Below, piece by piece: positions 55,381 through 64,000 of a stretch of 64,000 nucleotides of DNA (positions within the stretch are counted from its first letter, which is position 1; each line of letters starts with the position of its first letter). Made by a program: the position numbers and the translations under genes. This stretch comes from Prostheceraeus crozeri (lineage: Eukaryota > Platyhelminthes > Polycladida > Euryleptidae). The stretch lies in the NCBI GenBank assembly GCA_907163375.1, contig CAJQUW010007962.1, forward strand, positions 62,001 to 126,000, given 5' to 3'. The notes beneath the pieces were generated by a model. The model was not told where the DNA came from. It made no database searches and saw only the letters and a program-made list of their open reading frames with translations.

Positions 55381-56705
55381 ACATTTATCCTTGTCTCCGA
55401 AAGAAACAATGATAGCACAAATCTATGGTTTACCCAAACTACATAAAGAAGATAGTCGTATACTTGATTGATTCACCAACGTACTCTTTGGCCAAATGGT
55501 TATTCAGTAAGTTGAAAAGTTTAATGAACTACTACGATTTTTCAATCAAGAACTCAAAAGAATTCACCGAAAAATTTAAGACAATTCATATAGAACAAGA
55601 TGACTTAATGTTTAGTTTTGACGTCGTTTCTTTATATCCTTCTGTTGCACACAATCTCGCAAAAGAATGTATCTTCGAAAAACTTCAATATATAGATATT
55701 TCCTATCCAAGTGAAGAAATCATGAAATTAATTACACTATGCATGAAGACATACTTCTCATATGAAGGTCAGTGCTACGAACAAATGAAAGGAACACCTA
55801 TGGGGTCGCCGATTTCAGGATTATTAGCAGAATTGATTCTACAAAAATTGGAAAATATCATGATGACTCATTTCAAACCAAAGTTTTGGGTGAGATACGT
55901 CGATGACACATTCGTGATTTTAAAGGAAGAAGAATTTGATAGAATAAATGATTTAATTAACAATATCTTCCCAGAACTTTTCAATGGCAATGGTTATAAT
56001 GACAGATTTATGAGTCAAACATGGATACAGTTTAAAAAAGCAAGAATTAAAAAGTAAATCAAACAATAAAGAAAAGGAAACGCTTTATGTTCCTAATAAG
56101 AAAAAGGAAACACCTTATATCAAAAATATTTCAGAAGCAACCTCAAGGACACTCAAAGAACACAATATCAAAATATGTCATAAACCTTGCTCAACCATTC
56201 GATCAATCGTATCGAAACCCAAGGAACAAAAATCAAACTTCGAAAAAACACATACAATTTATCAAATCCCATGTGCCAACTGCGAGAATATGTATGTGGG
56301 CCAAACAGCAAAGCAATTAAAAACACGGATTCATGAACACCAGTTGGCAGTGCGAAGAAAAGACCCGAAATCTCAAATTTCTTCACATATGTCGGAAATG
56401 ACTATCGATTTCACTGGGATAGTACAAGACCTTTAGACACATGCAATCACATACATGGAAGACTCTTTAAGGAAGCCTGGTACTCAGATCAAAGATCCAT
56501 TAACCGACACATAGAGCTTGAGACTATCTACGCCACTCTCCGCCAGCAGCAGCAGCAGTGAATAATTTTTGAATTTATTAAGTAACTTGTATATCTTATC
56601 GCCGAACTTTACCGCTCACCCCTTTTTTCACACCTGACGACGCACCGGAGTTCCGGTTGTGAAAATTTGTTAATCAAATTTTCATATTCCTAATGAGCAA
56701 GTTTA
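55381..56705 (+). mobile_element. Penelope-like element (RT plus GIY-YIG), 5'-truncated
   Basis: RT: YGLPKLHKED, then after a frame change IDSPTYSLAKWLFSKLKSL, MFSFDVVSLYPSV, KGTPMGSPISGLLAEL and VRYVDDTFVIL (to about 56000). GIY-YIG: TIYQIPCANCENMYVGQTAK, QLKTRIHEHQLAV and RSINRHIELETIYATLR, ending in a Gln run and stop at about 56562. Several frame changes and a shortened RT thumb make it inactive. The 3' tail has a degenerate hammerhead motif (56632-56672) and ends at a TA tract. Confidence 0.85.
56632..56672 (+). ncRNA. Degenerate hammerhead ribozyme motif
   Basis: Core CTGACGA (56634-56640), stem II CACCGG/CCGGTTG with one bulge, then GAAA and AATT. Stem I is only about 2 bp, so activity is doubtful. 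Confidence 0.45.
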
Positions 56706-56779
56706 TATATATATATTCAAACATAAAGTGCCCAATTTCAGCATATTTTCAAATGAAAACAACTTCGTGTTTTGAAACA

Positions 56780-56822
56780 ACCGAACATGTTTCAGAATCT
56801 CATGGATTCCATCATCAGCGGT
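56780..56822 (-). ncRNA. Hammerhead ribozyme motif in the 5' inverted terminal copy
   Basis: Exact inverted copy of the motif at 58526-58568. Confidence 0.65.
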
Positions 56823-57032
56823 AAAAAGAAGTCAGAAACACACACAGAAGTCAGTTTATATAAGAGTTCTTAAAAGAATGTCAAAGCATGTGAACAGATA
56901 TCTCACAAAAACGAACCGAAGGTCAAAGTACATCGAAATATGCCGATTCGTAGATTTAGATTCAGAGGTATGGAACCATTTCTTTCATTTGACAATAGGT
57001 CAGTATTGCTTTTAATCATAATAGATTCCTAA

Positions 57033-58083
57033 AGTACATAAAAATCGAAACAGCCCTCCGTATCGTCCCATGTTAAACATGAGGAATTCTTATCTTTCCA
57101 ACTTATCGGGTTAGCTAGACAATCTTCTGAAACCATATATTCCAAAATGCTATAGTGTTACTGATGCTTTTCAATTTACGGAAAAATTGAAAACTCTCAA
57201 CATTCCTGATCTAAAAAGGTGCAAGTTGTTTAGCTTTGATGTTATTAATTTATTCACGCCCATTCCTGTGAAGAAGACCATTGATCACATTTTGTCTCTA
57301 ATTGATTTTGGTCATTGCCCTGTCTCGCAATCTGCATTGAAAAGTTTGCTAGAAATAGCATGCACTAACATGTTGTTTTCATTTGATGGAAAACTTTTTT
57401 ATCAGTATGATGGTATGCCGGTGGGCTCTAAGTTAGCGCCAACAATGGCGGCTTTTACTATGAACCTTGAAAGTCGTTTTTCTGAACTGAGTAATCACCA
57501 ACCGCTTTTTTACGCGCGGTATGTTGACGACTGTTTTGCAGTTTTCAAAACAGAAGAAGATGGTAAACAATTTTTCGATTTTCTTAATTGTCTTGAAGAC
57601 AATATTAAATTCACGATGGAGGTTAACTCAAATGGTCGCCTGACTTTTCTTGACACTGAAGTTGACATTTCTGATGTCACTTTTGATATTGCTCATCACA
57701 TAAAAGAAACTAACACAGGTATCTATATACCTGATTCTTCTTATACCCCTTCGTCTTATAAAGTTTCGGCTATGACATCTTTGTTTTCTCGAGCTTTCAA
57801 AATTTGCTCGAGTAAAGATAATTTTGAAAAAGCTTCTGAGCAAATAAAATCTATGTTTTTGAAGAACGGCTACGATGAAAATTTTATTAATAGAATTCAA
57901 CGTGCTACTCTAAATAAATGCCAGCAATCACAATCTGATACTTGTGAGAGTGATGTGCAGGTCTATTGGTCGATTCCTTTCATTCACAATGGTTATAGTT
58001 ATCTGAAAAGGCGTATGGCCGAGATTAACGATAAATTCAAGAAAGTCAAAATTTGTTTGTGTTCAATTCCAATAAGGTTTTGA
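57033..58083 (+). pseudogene. Penelope-like reverse transcriptase
   Basis: Begins with the conserved PKVHKNRNSPPYRPM block (one in-frame stop follows near 57112), then LFSFDVINLFTPIPV, YDGMPVGSKLAPTMAAFTMN, the catalytic FYARYVDDCFAVF and LTFLDTEVDI. The open part is 57187-58083. The GIY-YIG domain follows in another frame. N-terminal sequences of a full element are missing. Confidence 0.85.
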
Positions 58084-58445
58084 ATCATTTCAACAATGAA
58101 GACATTGTTGCGATTGGTCTGAAATCTAATGTTACGTATTTATATACGTGTGATCGCTGCACAATGCGATACATTGGCGCAACCAAGCGTCATTTAGCCA
58201 CTCGTATCAATAAGCATCTAAAAGCCTACCCTGTGGCCACTGAGATTTCTATGCATGAACATCACCCGAAACCAGAAAATTTCTCGGTTGTGGGAGTGTC
58301 CAAGCATCCTTTTGTCTTAGAATCTATAATGATTAAAAGCAATACTGACCTATTGTCGAATGAAAGAAATGGTTCCATACCTCTGAATCTAAATCTACGA
58401 ATCGGCATATTTCGATGTACTTTGACCTTCGGTTCGTTTTTGTGA
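58053..58445 (+). pseudogene. Penelope-like GIY-YIG endonuclease domain
   Basis: VTYLYTCDRCTMRYIGATKR and HLATRINKHLKAYPVATEIS give the YLY...YIG core, the catalytic Arg region and the CxxC finger. FVLESIMIKSNTDLLSNERN supplies the conserved Glu region. It is in a different frame from the RT it belongs to, overlapping its last codons. Confidence 0.85.
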
Positions 58446-58525
58446 GATATCTGTTCACATGCTTTGACATTCTTTTAAGAACTCTTATATAAACTGACTT
58501 CTGTGTGTGTTTCTGACTTCTTTTT

Positions 58526-58568
58526 ACCGCTGATGATGGAATCCATGAGATTCTGAAACATGTTCGGT
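58526..58568 (+). ncRNA. Hammerhead ribozyme motif (minimal type I)
   Basis: Stem I ACCG (58526-58529) and CGGT (58565-58568); core CTGATGA (58530-58536); stem II GGAATC/GATTCT around CATGA; GAAA; self-complementary stem III ACATGT (58558-58563); U at the cleavage position (58564). Every conserved core base is present. Confidence 0.8.
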
Positions 58569-58619
58569 TGTTTCAAAACACGAAGTTGTTTTCTTTTGAA
58601 AAAAAAAAAAATATATATA

Positions 58620-59075
58620 GTAATCGGAGTTGGATTACTTATTTATTGCCATAACTGCAAGTTTCACGGAAATACAAACATTACCGATCGTCAGACAGCA
58701 GTAAAAGGGAAGAATTTCAATATTAAAAATCAAGGCTATACATATACATTTGAATTCAAATCGACATATGGACATGCATGAAGTACGAAACCATGGTAAA
58801 ATGTTGGATAAAAGAAATTTTCTACGATGTCTACATTGGGATATCATTTCACTCTTTTTGTTAATCAGATGTTCAGATTTAGATGTTATAATATAAAATT
58901 TCTCTGTTAAACATAAATTGCAGAACCTGCTGCCCCAAGAATATGGTTAAGTATGTTGCACTATGCTCCATCTGATGCCAAAATTTTTGTTTCTGTTTCT
59001 AAGAGACCATAAATACTTTGACAATGATGCTTCGTTCATGTATTTTTGATGTGTAAATGATTTTTTGTATATATT

Positions 59076-59080
<5 letters not shown>
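58620..59080. other. No gene recognised
   Basis: AT-rich; a 73-codon open frame has no recognisable motif. Confidence 0.5.

Positions 59081-59130
<50 letters not shown>
59081..59130. repeat. (TA)n microsatellite
   Basis: Pure TA tract with one ATGTATA interruption. Confidence 0.95.
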
Positions 59131-59133
<3 letters not shown>

Positions 59134-59725
59134 GGATCTAGTCATTTTCGTCGACACGTTCATTTCGTCGACAACCATTTTTGAGGAAAACATTCATATC
59201 GTCGACAGATTCATTTCGTCGACAATTGCAGCAGTGTACGATAATTTCAGAAATCTCTCAATTATTTTTTATATTGGACTTCTATGCGGAGCTCTATCAC
59301 TCTTGATAGCTATATAGTCCATAGAAGTAGATTATAGTAGACTTTCTATGGTTTTGTTATTTTCTAAGATATAGAAATATCATTTTATGGAAGACTATGC
59401 ATCTTCATTTTTCACATCTATGGTTTCTACTCAATCGCTTTGATATCATAACGTTGCATCGTAGTTCATTTGCATTATAGCTTAATCACAGTCCATTTAA
59501 TAAAGAAATGCGCAAGTTATATCTAATTTATCCATTAATGTAATATAGAAGATTAATAAACAAATGCACAAGTTAAATCTAATTTATCCATTAATTATAA
59601 ATTATATGAAAGCATAGAAATGTCTATGAAATGAACTTGTCGACGAAATGAACGTGTCGACGAAATGAACGTTCATAGTGTCGACGATATGAACCTGTCG
59701 ACGAAAAGTACGACTCCCATATATA
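59134..59725. mobile_element. Small element with ends made of GTCGAC-containing tandem repeats
   Basis: The left end (59134-59225) carries four copies of TTCATTTCGTCGACA-like units. The right end (about 59627-59712) carries five in inverse orientation (TGTCGACGAAATGAAC). The interior of ~400 bp is AT-rich and non-coding. Terminal inverted repeats composed of short tandem repeats resemble a miniature Foldback. The flanks are TA-rich, so no target duplication can be read. Confidence 0.65.
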
Positions 59726-59739
59726 TATAATCAATATTA

Positions 59740-60161
59740 TATTGTAAAATGGTATTCTAACATCGCCTTCAAAGTATTAGATCACAAGGGAAAACAATTA
59801 TATAGAAAAACAGAAAGAACTTTACAAAAATGCAATAAATTGATGAACGACCAACTGTTTAACAACACTTGTAAACAAAACAATATATATATATATGTGA
59901 AATGAGGCAGCAAATTATTTGATAAGCAGGAGTTACAAAAACTGATATCGCAATTAATTTTGGTTAACTTAATAAAATCCTTTTCCAGCTGACGATAAAT
60001 AATTTTGGTTACTGTTGATAACCGAAGCGCCGGAGCAGTAATAAAATGGTTTTCTAAAAGAGCTTTTAAATTCAGTTCTGAACCAACCAAAATTATTTAT
60101 CGTCAGCTGGAAAAGGATTTTAGCCAAAAGTTAATTGCGATATCAGTTTTTGTAACTCCTG

Positions 60162-60189
<28 letters not shown>
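59740..60189. repeat. Long inverted repeat, probably Penelope-derived
   Basis: 59924-60012 and 60085-60164 are inverted copies (about 80-90 bp each, with TTATCGTCAGCTGGAAAAGG) around a 70-bp loop, ending in TA tracts on both sides. The upstream part (59745-59880) could encode a short basic segment like a Penelope N-terminus, but I cannot confirm this. Confidence 0.55.
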
Positions 60190-60196
<7 letters not shown>

Positions 60197-60896
60197 ATCA
60201 AAACAAATTGATTGTCAAATTCTGAAAAAGAAAGTTCATGACTTGAACAAAAATTTACCAAAAGCCTTAAATGTTAGACCAGTTTTTCAGACTTTAAAGA
60301 CAGCCATGTTTTTTCGGAATAAAGATGCTGTTTCCTCTGATCTTAAAGCTAAATGTACTTATTCGTACACTTGTGGACGGTGCAACTACGTCTATTTTGG
60401 AGAAACTTCCAGGCATCTGATTACCCGCGTTGATGAGCATTTGAAAGGCTATCCTGTTCCAACTGAAATTTCTACGCATCCATACCCTATAGACAAGAAT
60501 AATTTTAGAATAATAGCGTGCACTAACAATCACAAATTACTCGAATCAAATATTAATCAAAGAATCAGTAAATGTAATAACAGGGACGGATCCATTCCTT
60601 TATTGTTGAATTTGTAAATAGCTAATGTATCTTTTGACATCTATGCACATCACAGCGTCTAATGATTGTTACGACAATTGATTTTATTTGCACTGCTGTA
60701 GATCGTTGTTGTACATTTTCATATCATGCCATTTTTAAACTGTAATCAAATCATCCATCTCATATAAAAGCATTGTTGTTCGATTTTGTGTGTAACCATT
60801 GAGAAAGGAGTTGTACACTCTGAAACGCGTCTGGAACCAACATTGATTTTAACAGAATCAATTTGTTTTGATTTGAATATATGGAGGCCCATTAAA

Positions 60897-60900
<4 letters not shown>
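60190..60900 (+). mobile_element. Penelope-like element 3' fragment: GIY-YIG domain and tail
   Basis: The frame to 60617 reads SYTCGRCNYVYFGETSRHLI, TRVDEHLKGYPVPTEIST and NNFRIIACTNNHKLLESNIN, a GIY-YIG domain with CxxC finger. YFG replaces the usual YIG. It is related to, but clearly different from, the copy at 58053-58445. The RT is missing. The 3' tail contains a degenerate hammerhead (60796-60834) and runs into a long TA tract. Confidence 0.8.
60796..60834 (+). ncRNA. Degenerate hammerhead ribozyme motif
   Basis: Stem I CCA/TGG, core TTGAGAA instead of CTGANGA, stem II GAG/CTC, GAAA, self-complementary stem III ACGCGT and C at the cleavage position. Two core substitutions make activity unlikely. 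Confidence 0.45.
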
Positions 60901-60969
<69 letters not shown>

Positions 60970-60980
60970 GTATATATATA
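60901..60980. repeat. (TA)n microsatellite
   Basis: Nearly pure TA tract of about 80 bp. Confidence 0.95.
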
Positions 60981-61029
60981 TGAATTGTTGCAATGCCCGA
61001 AATTATTGACAAAGAAAAAATGAGTCTTT

Positions 61030-61070
61030 CCGTACGCGTTTCTGAGATTTCTATTCTCCATCATCAACGG
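61030..61070 (-). ncRNA. Near-complete hammerhead ribozyme motif
   Basis: Minus strand: stem I CCG/CGG, core TTGATGA (first C replaced by T), stem II GAGA/TCTC, GAAA, self-complementary stem III ACGCGT and A at the cleavage position. It marks another Penelope-like tail, in the opposite orientation to the preceding one. Confidence 0.55.
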
Positions 61071-61703
61071 AAATCTTTTATCGCGATAAATACAAAAAGA
61101 CTGCCTAGAACCACTGAAGCATAGTCGTGATATGCTGAATCTCCGATTTCTTTGCAAAATTGAAGATCCAAGTCATAAAAGTGGGCTGCTACCACCATTG
61201 ACGAAGGCAAGCCGATACTTTATCCAAAGACATCGTACAAAAGAAGCGAAGTGACTCTTTCTGAAAGCCTACAGTATCGAATGTCAATTTTATGAGATGA
61301 CTGAATTTCTTCTATCATTTCATGCACCATGTAAAAGTCAAACGTATGCATCGATTTTCATCTCAAATATATACAATTACTATTATAGTATCTAGTGTCC
61401 TATTAGGCGCCTTTTAAGACATGTAAAGGCTGCAGCAGCAGGCCTATTCGATAATACCCCGTGCCTGCACAGGGCAATGAAGTTATAACACGACATTTTT
61501 AAGAGCATGACACAACAATGGATGAGCGAACAAGTATTTGTTGATCTTTTAGTCACCATATCTGAAAACAAATGATAGATTTTATATAAAATAATGTCTT
61601 CAAATGGTTGGCAATTAGGGAGAAAATTGCATTGTTTTGGTAATTTGACTGAGTGATAAATATTTATCTAGATTTAATGCTATTTTGTCGTATTCGATAT
61701 AAA
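61071..61703. other. No gene recognised
   Basis: AT-rich DNA between the Penelope tail and the hAT-type right end; it may include the remaining Penelope or hAT 5' sequence, both unrecognisable. Confidence 0.4.
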
Positions 61704-61783
61704 ACAAAAAATATAGGACAATGTAGAATCTCGTACGGAAGTATAGGACAACTATAGCAATATAGGTTTGAGTGGACACCCTG
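61704..61783 (-). repeat. Right terminal sequence of hAT-type element
   Basis: Minus strand from 61783: CAGGGTGTCCACTCAA, then AT-rich sequence with TATAGGACAA motifs (plus strand) as at the left end. AGAATT follows at 61784-61789. Confidence 0.5.
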
Positions 61784-61789
61784 AGAATT

Positions 61790-63543
61790 TCTACAAGCAA
61801 GCTGTAATCGATCTGTAATTTTAAGGAAGCCCAAACCAGACATAATTCTCCTAGAATGTATACATGGATCGATCGTTATGGACTTTTTGCAAAACACCGT
61901 CATTAATTGGTGCGTAGTCAGTTTTTCTCATCATGTCTAAAGCATCAGCTAACCAATCCTCTGTTATTCTGAAACTGCCGTTCCAATTAAAGCTTGATTT
62001 ATGTGGAGAAATTCATGTGGAGTCGAGTGAGTTGCCATGAAATTGTTTCTGGCGATCGGTTATATAGTATGTGTACGGTATAGGAGAGAGAAACTACAAA
62101 AGAGCCAAAAAAAGCACCAAGGAAACATGAATCACGTAGCGGGTGTACAACATAAATATTGCATTGTCTAGTCAAAAAAGGTCCAACAATTTCAAAAAAG
62201 GGCAAATGAATCATCAGAGAGGGGTCCCTGGGTCAGCAGAGGGGGCCATGAGTGGCTAGAGGGGACTTATGGATAATATCAATTGTAATGCCTTGTGATC
62301 AGAGGGGTCTTGTGCAACGCATCATGAAGATGTTTTGTCTTAAGACGGGACCATGCGTTGCAGATGTCATTCCATCTAAGGGGCCCACATACCTTAACCC
62401 CTACCCCTCCTATTTTTTATTGCATTTTCTGGCGAATCTCAGAAATGACCCAGATAGCCGTCAAAAAACCGAAATTCCGAATAAAACCGGAAGATTCACT
62501 TCCCTGAATGCATGAAAGCCGGAATTCATACAATATAAATCAATTGGGAAGTTTTGCATCGTGGTCAAGTTAAGTTAAATTTCACAAAGTCGTCGATATA
62601 GAGTCCTACCTGATGAAGAATAGCACCGATACAACACCAAAAATCAACCTATTTCAGCGCTAATGGTACACTATATACGGTTCTTAACATCGACGTTCAA
62701 AAATATTCTATAAGCCAAATTGCATCAATTAATGTTGAAAATACTGGATGGAAATGTTTTGCCATTCCGACGCTGCATCATAATTGCAATGGATTAGCTG
62801 GATTCTATAAAAATGCATTATCAGTGATTAGTCAATTAAGAAATTCACTCAAAATACTGAAATAAAGAATTCAGAAAGAAATCACAAGATTTTTTGAAAA
62901 GAATCTAGCTTTTGAAATTTTGCTGATAAACACAAAAAATTTACTGACAGTTTGCTGACCGCGGTCACCATGATTTTTGTGATTGCTGAAAAGCGCATGC
63001 TATTTTGACATACATAGCATTACTTAATATTAACTATATGCATTGTGCATGACCATATTGAAAAGTATAAAAAATCTTCATTGGTAAGTAAAATATCTGG
63101 GTGAACGTAAGATAAAAACAATATAGGTCTATTATATTGTTTTATCTCAAGTTAAACCCGGTTAGCCGGGGCTAACGCTCAGATACAACACCATTGGTTG
63201 ATGGCAGTTACATCTGAAAGCTGTAAACAAGCCATGAAGGCATTCAATATAGAAATTAGACACGCATACCGGTGTTTCGTATTTAGTGTTCCTGTAAACA
63301 CATGAACAGTGAACATAATAACTTCACAGTTTAGTAAAAACATACGAATATATGACTAGTCAACAAGTATGAAACAGGCCTTTAATCGTGTGCATACTGA
63401 TAATCGATATCGAAAGAGGAAGCATGATCGAAAGATCAAATCACTTGCTTGCTTACTACTTAAAGGTGTAGTTCGGTCGAAATTTTGACTTTGTCTCAGT
63501 CTTAACTCTGTCTCCCCCTCACTTCAACAGGACACCTGCCAAC
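61790..63543. other. No gene recognised
   Basis: Flanking AT-rich DNA. 62165-62420 has G-rich AGAGGGG motifs of no clear periodicity. 62465-62505 (TTCCGAATAAAACCGG) weakly resembles 5190-5215. No supported gene. Confidence 0.5.
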
Positions 63544-63675
63544 ATGTTAAGTACCGTCCTTTGCGAACAGCAGGAGAAAACAGAATTGATGATGACGTCA
63601 CTACGGTCAGACCAATCATCCGCTGCTCGGTGCTGCATAGAGGGAGGTTACAGCCAGTGGCCTGTCCCACAATTC
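63544..63675. other. Unsupported short open frame
   Basis: An ATG frame starts at 63544 and runs into the CAACAAG repeat. There is no recognisable motif, so I do not call a gene. Confidence 0.3.
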
Positions 63676-63765
63676 AACAAGCAACAAGCAACAAGTACAA
63701 GTGCAACAAGTAACAAGCAACAAGTACAAGTGCAACAAGTAACAAGCAACAAGAACAAGCGTTCC
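63676..63765 (+). repeat. CAACAAG-type short tandem repeat
   Basis: Imperfect units CAACAAG, CAAGTACAAGTG and CAACAAGTAACAAG repeat over about 90 bp. Confidence 0.8.
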
Positions 63766-64000
63766 ACATTGAATTTAATCGACTAATTGCAACAAGTATT
63801 CAAATAACAAGTTCTGTTCTAAATATATCATTGCTTCTCGAAGTTAACGAAGATCACCTGACAACAGCATTGATGTTTTGACGTCATCGAGCGCGTGATG
63901 AGAACAGCGGTCTGTCAAAATACAAGGCATCCGGTTACTCATCGTTGGCTCAATGATTCACGTCCCCACACTACGAGAAATGTAGTGCGTTGTGCTTGTA
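63766..64000. other. No gene recognised
   Basis: Nothing recognisable in the last 235 bp. Confidence 0.4.

Larger units (their letters stand above)
56725..58610 (+). mobile_element. Penelope-like element with inverted terminal repeats (pLTR-type)
   Basis: RT and GIY-YIG are on the plus strand. The 3' terminal ~283 bp (58325-58608) occurs as a near-identical inverted copy at the 5' side (about 56747-57030), including the hammerhead motif. Inverted terminal copies are a known Penelope arrangement. High identity of the two ends suggests a relatively recent insertion. It lies between TA/A-rich tracts. Confidence 0.85.
7843..61783 (-). mobile_element. Putative hAT transposon inflated to ~54 kb by nested insertions
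   Basis: The left end (7843) reads CAGGGTGTCCACTCAA and the right end (61783, minus strand) reads the same 16 bases. Each is flanked outside by AGAATT (7837-7842 and 61784-61789). A hAT-type transposase broken into four pieces lies between them on the minus strand, with its stop about 0.9 kb from the left end. Most of the interior is other mobile elements nested in it or in each other. The pairing of the two ends is inferred: hAT elements normally make 8-bp duplications and only 6 bp match here. Confidence 0.45.

Noticed and set aside
59057-59317. Open frames made of alternating Tyr-Ile across TA tracts (also 60746-61157)
   Set aside because: Translation of (TA)n microsatellites, not proteins.
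61790-64000. Host gene in the right flank
   Set aside because: Only short open frames without motifs, no consistent splice structure.

Overview
This window looks like AT-rich, transposon-packed intergenic DNA from a multicellular animal, probably an invertebrate and perhaps an arthropod. The reasons are short GT-AG introns (60-99 bp), TATA boxes 31 bp upstream of TCATTC initiators, and the mix of LINE, Penelope, piggyBac, Tc1/mariner, hAT and Tigger relics. I see no ordinary host gene, no rRNA or tRNA gene, no CRISPR array and no bacterial gene structure.

Layout. 1-3082: the 3' part of a two-ORF LINE. 3205-7842: a mariner relic, a degenerate minisatellite and four 64-bp repeats in otherwise unremarkable DNA. 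7843-61783: what may be one hAT transposon inflated by nested insertions. Its 16-bp inverted ends (CAGGGTGTCCACTCAA) carry matching AGAATT flanks. Its transposase lies on the minus strand in four pieces (26700-26041, 21870-21517, 9485-9345, 8950-8763) split by a piggyBac-like element (21871-26040), a 12-kb Foldback-like element (9496-21506, 10-bp target duplication CTCTCCACAC) and a LINE tail (8957-9338). The Foldback arms are mostly 175-bp tandem repeats (23 copies left, 21 right) and meet at a 1.7-kb inverted-repeat element (14826-16526).

26925-33842 holds a LINE piece, the C-terminal end of a Tigger/pogo transposase, a non-autonomous element with CAGTGGCG ends, a minus-strand hammerhead-ribozyme motif, and two Tc1/mariner elements separated by a short TA tract.

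34023-54238 is the standout: a 20.2-kb element that is an almost loopless palindrome. It is bounded by AACATA target duplications and AGT...ACT ends, and it sits inside the GIY-YIG region of a Penelope-like element. The 6-bp duplication and AG ends recall Polintons, but I see no Polinton polymerase, integrase, packaging ATPase or capsid gene. Each arm carries the same six-gene cassette: a zinc-finger/coiled-coil protein, an antisense spliced gene, two proteins I do not recognise, a mini-RING-like peptide and a DEDDh-exonuclease-like protein. Inward of the genes come several kilobases of AATAAA-rich repeats and a perfect 22-bp palindrome at the centre. The 1.7-kb element at the Foldback hinge has the same termini and is probably a non-autonomous relative.

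54239-61070 is a cluster of Penelope-like fragments next to (TA)n tracts, several with hammerhead motifs, plus a small element whose ends are GTCGAC-containing repeats. Beyond 61790 I recognise nothing except a short CAACAAG repeat.
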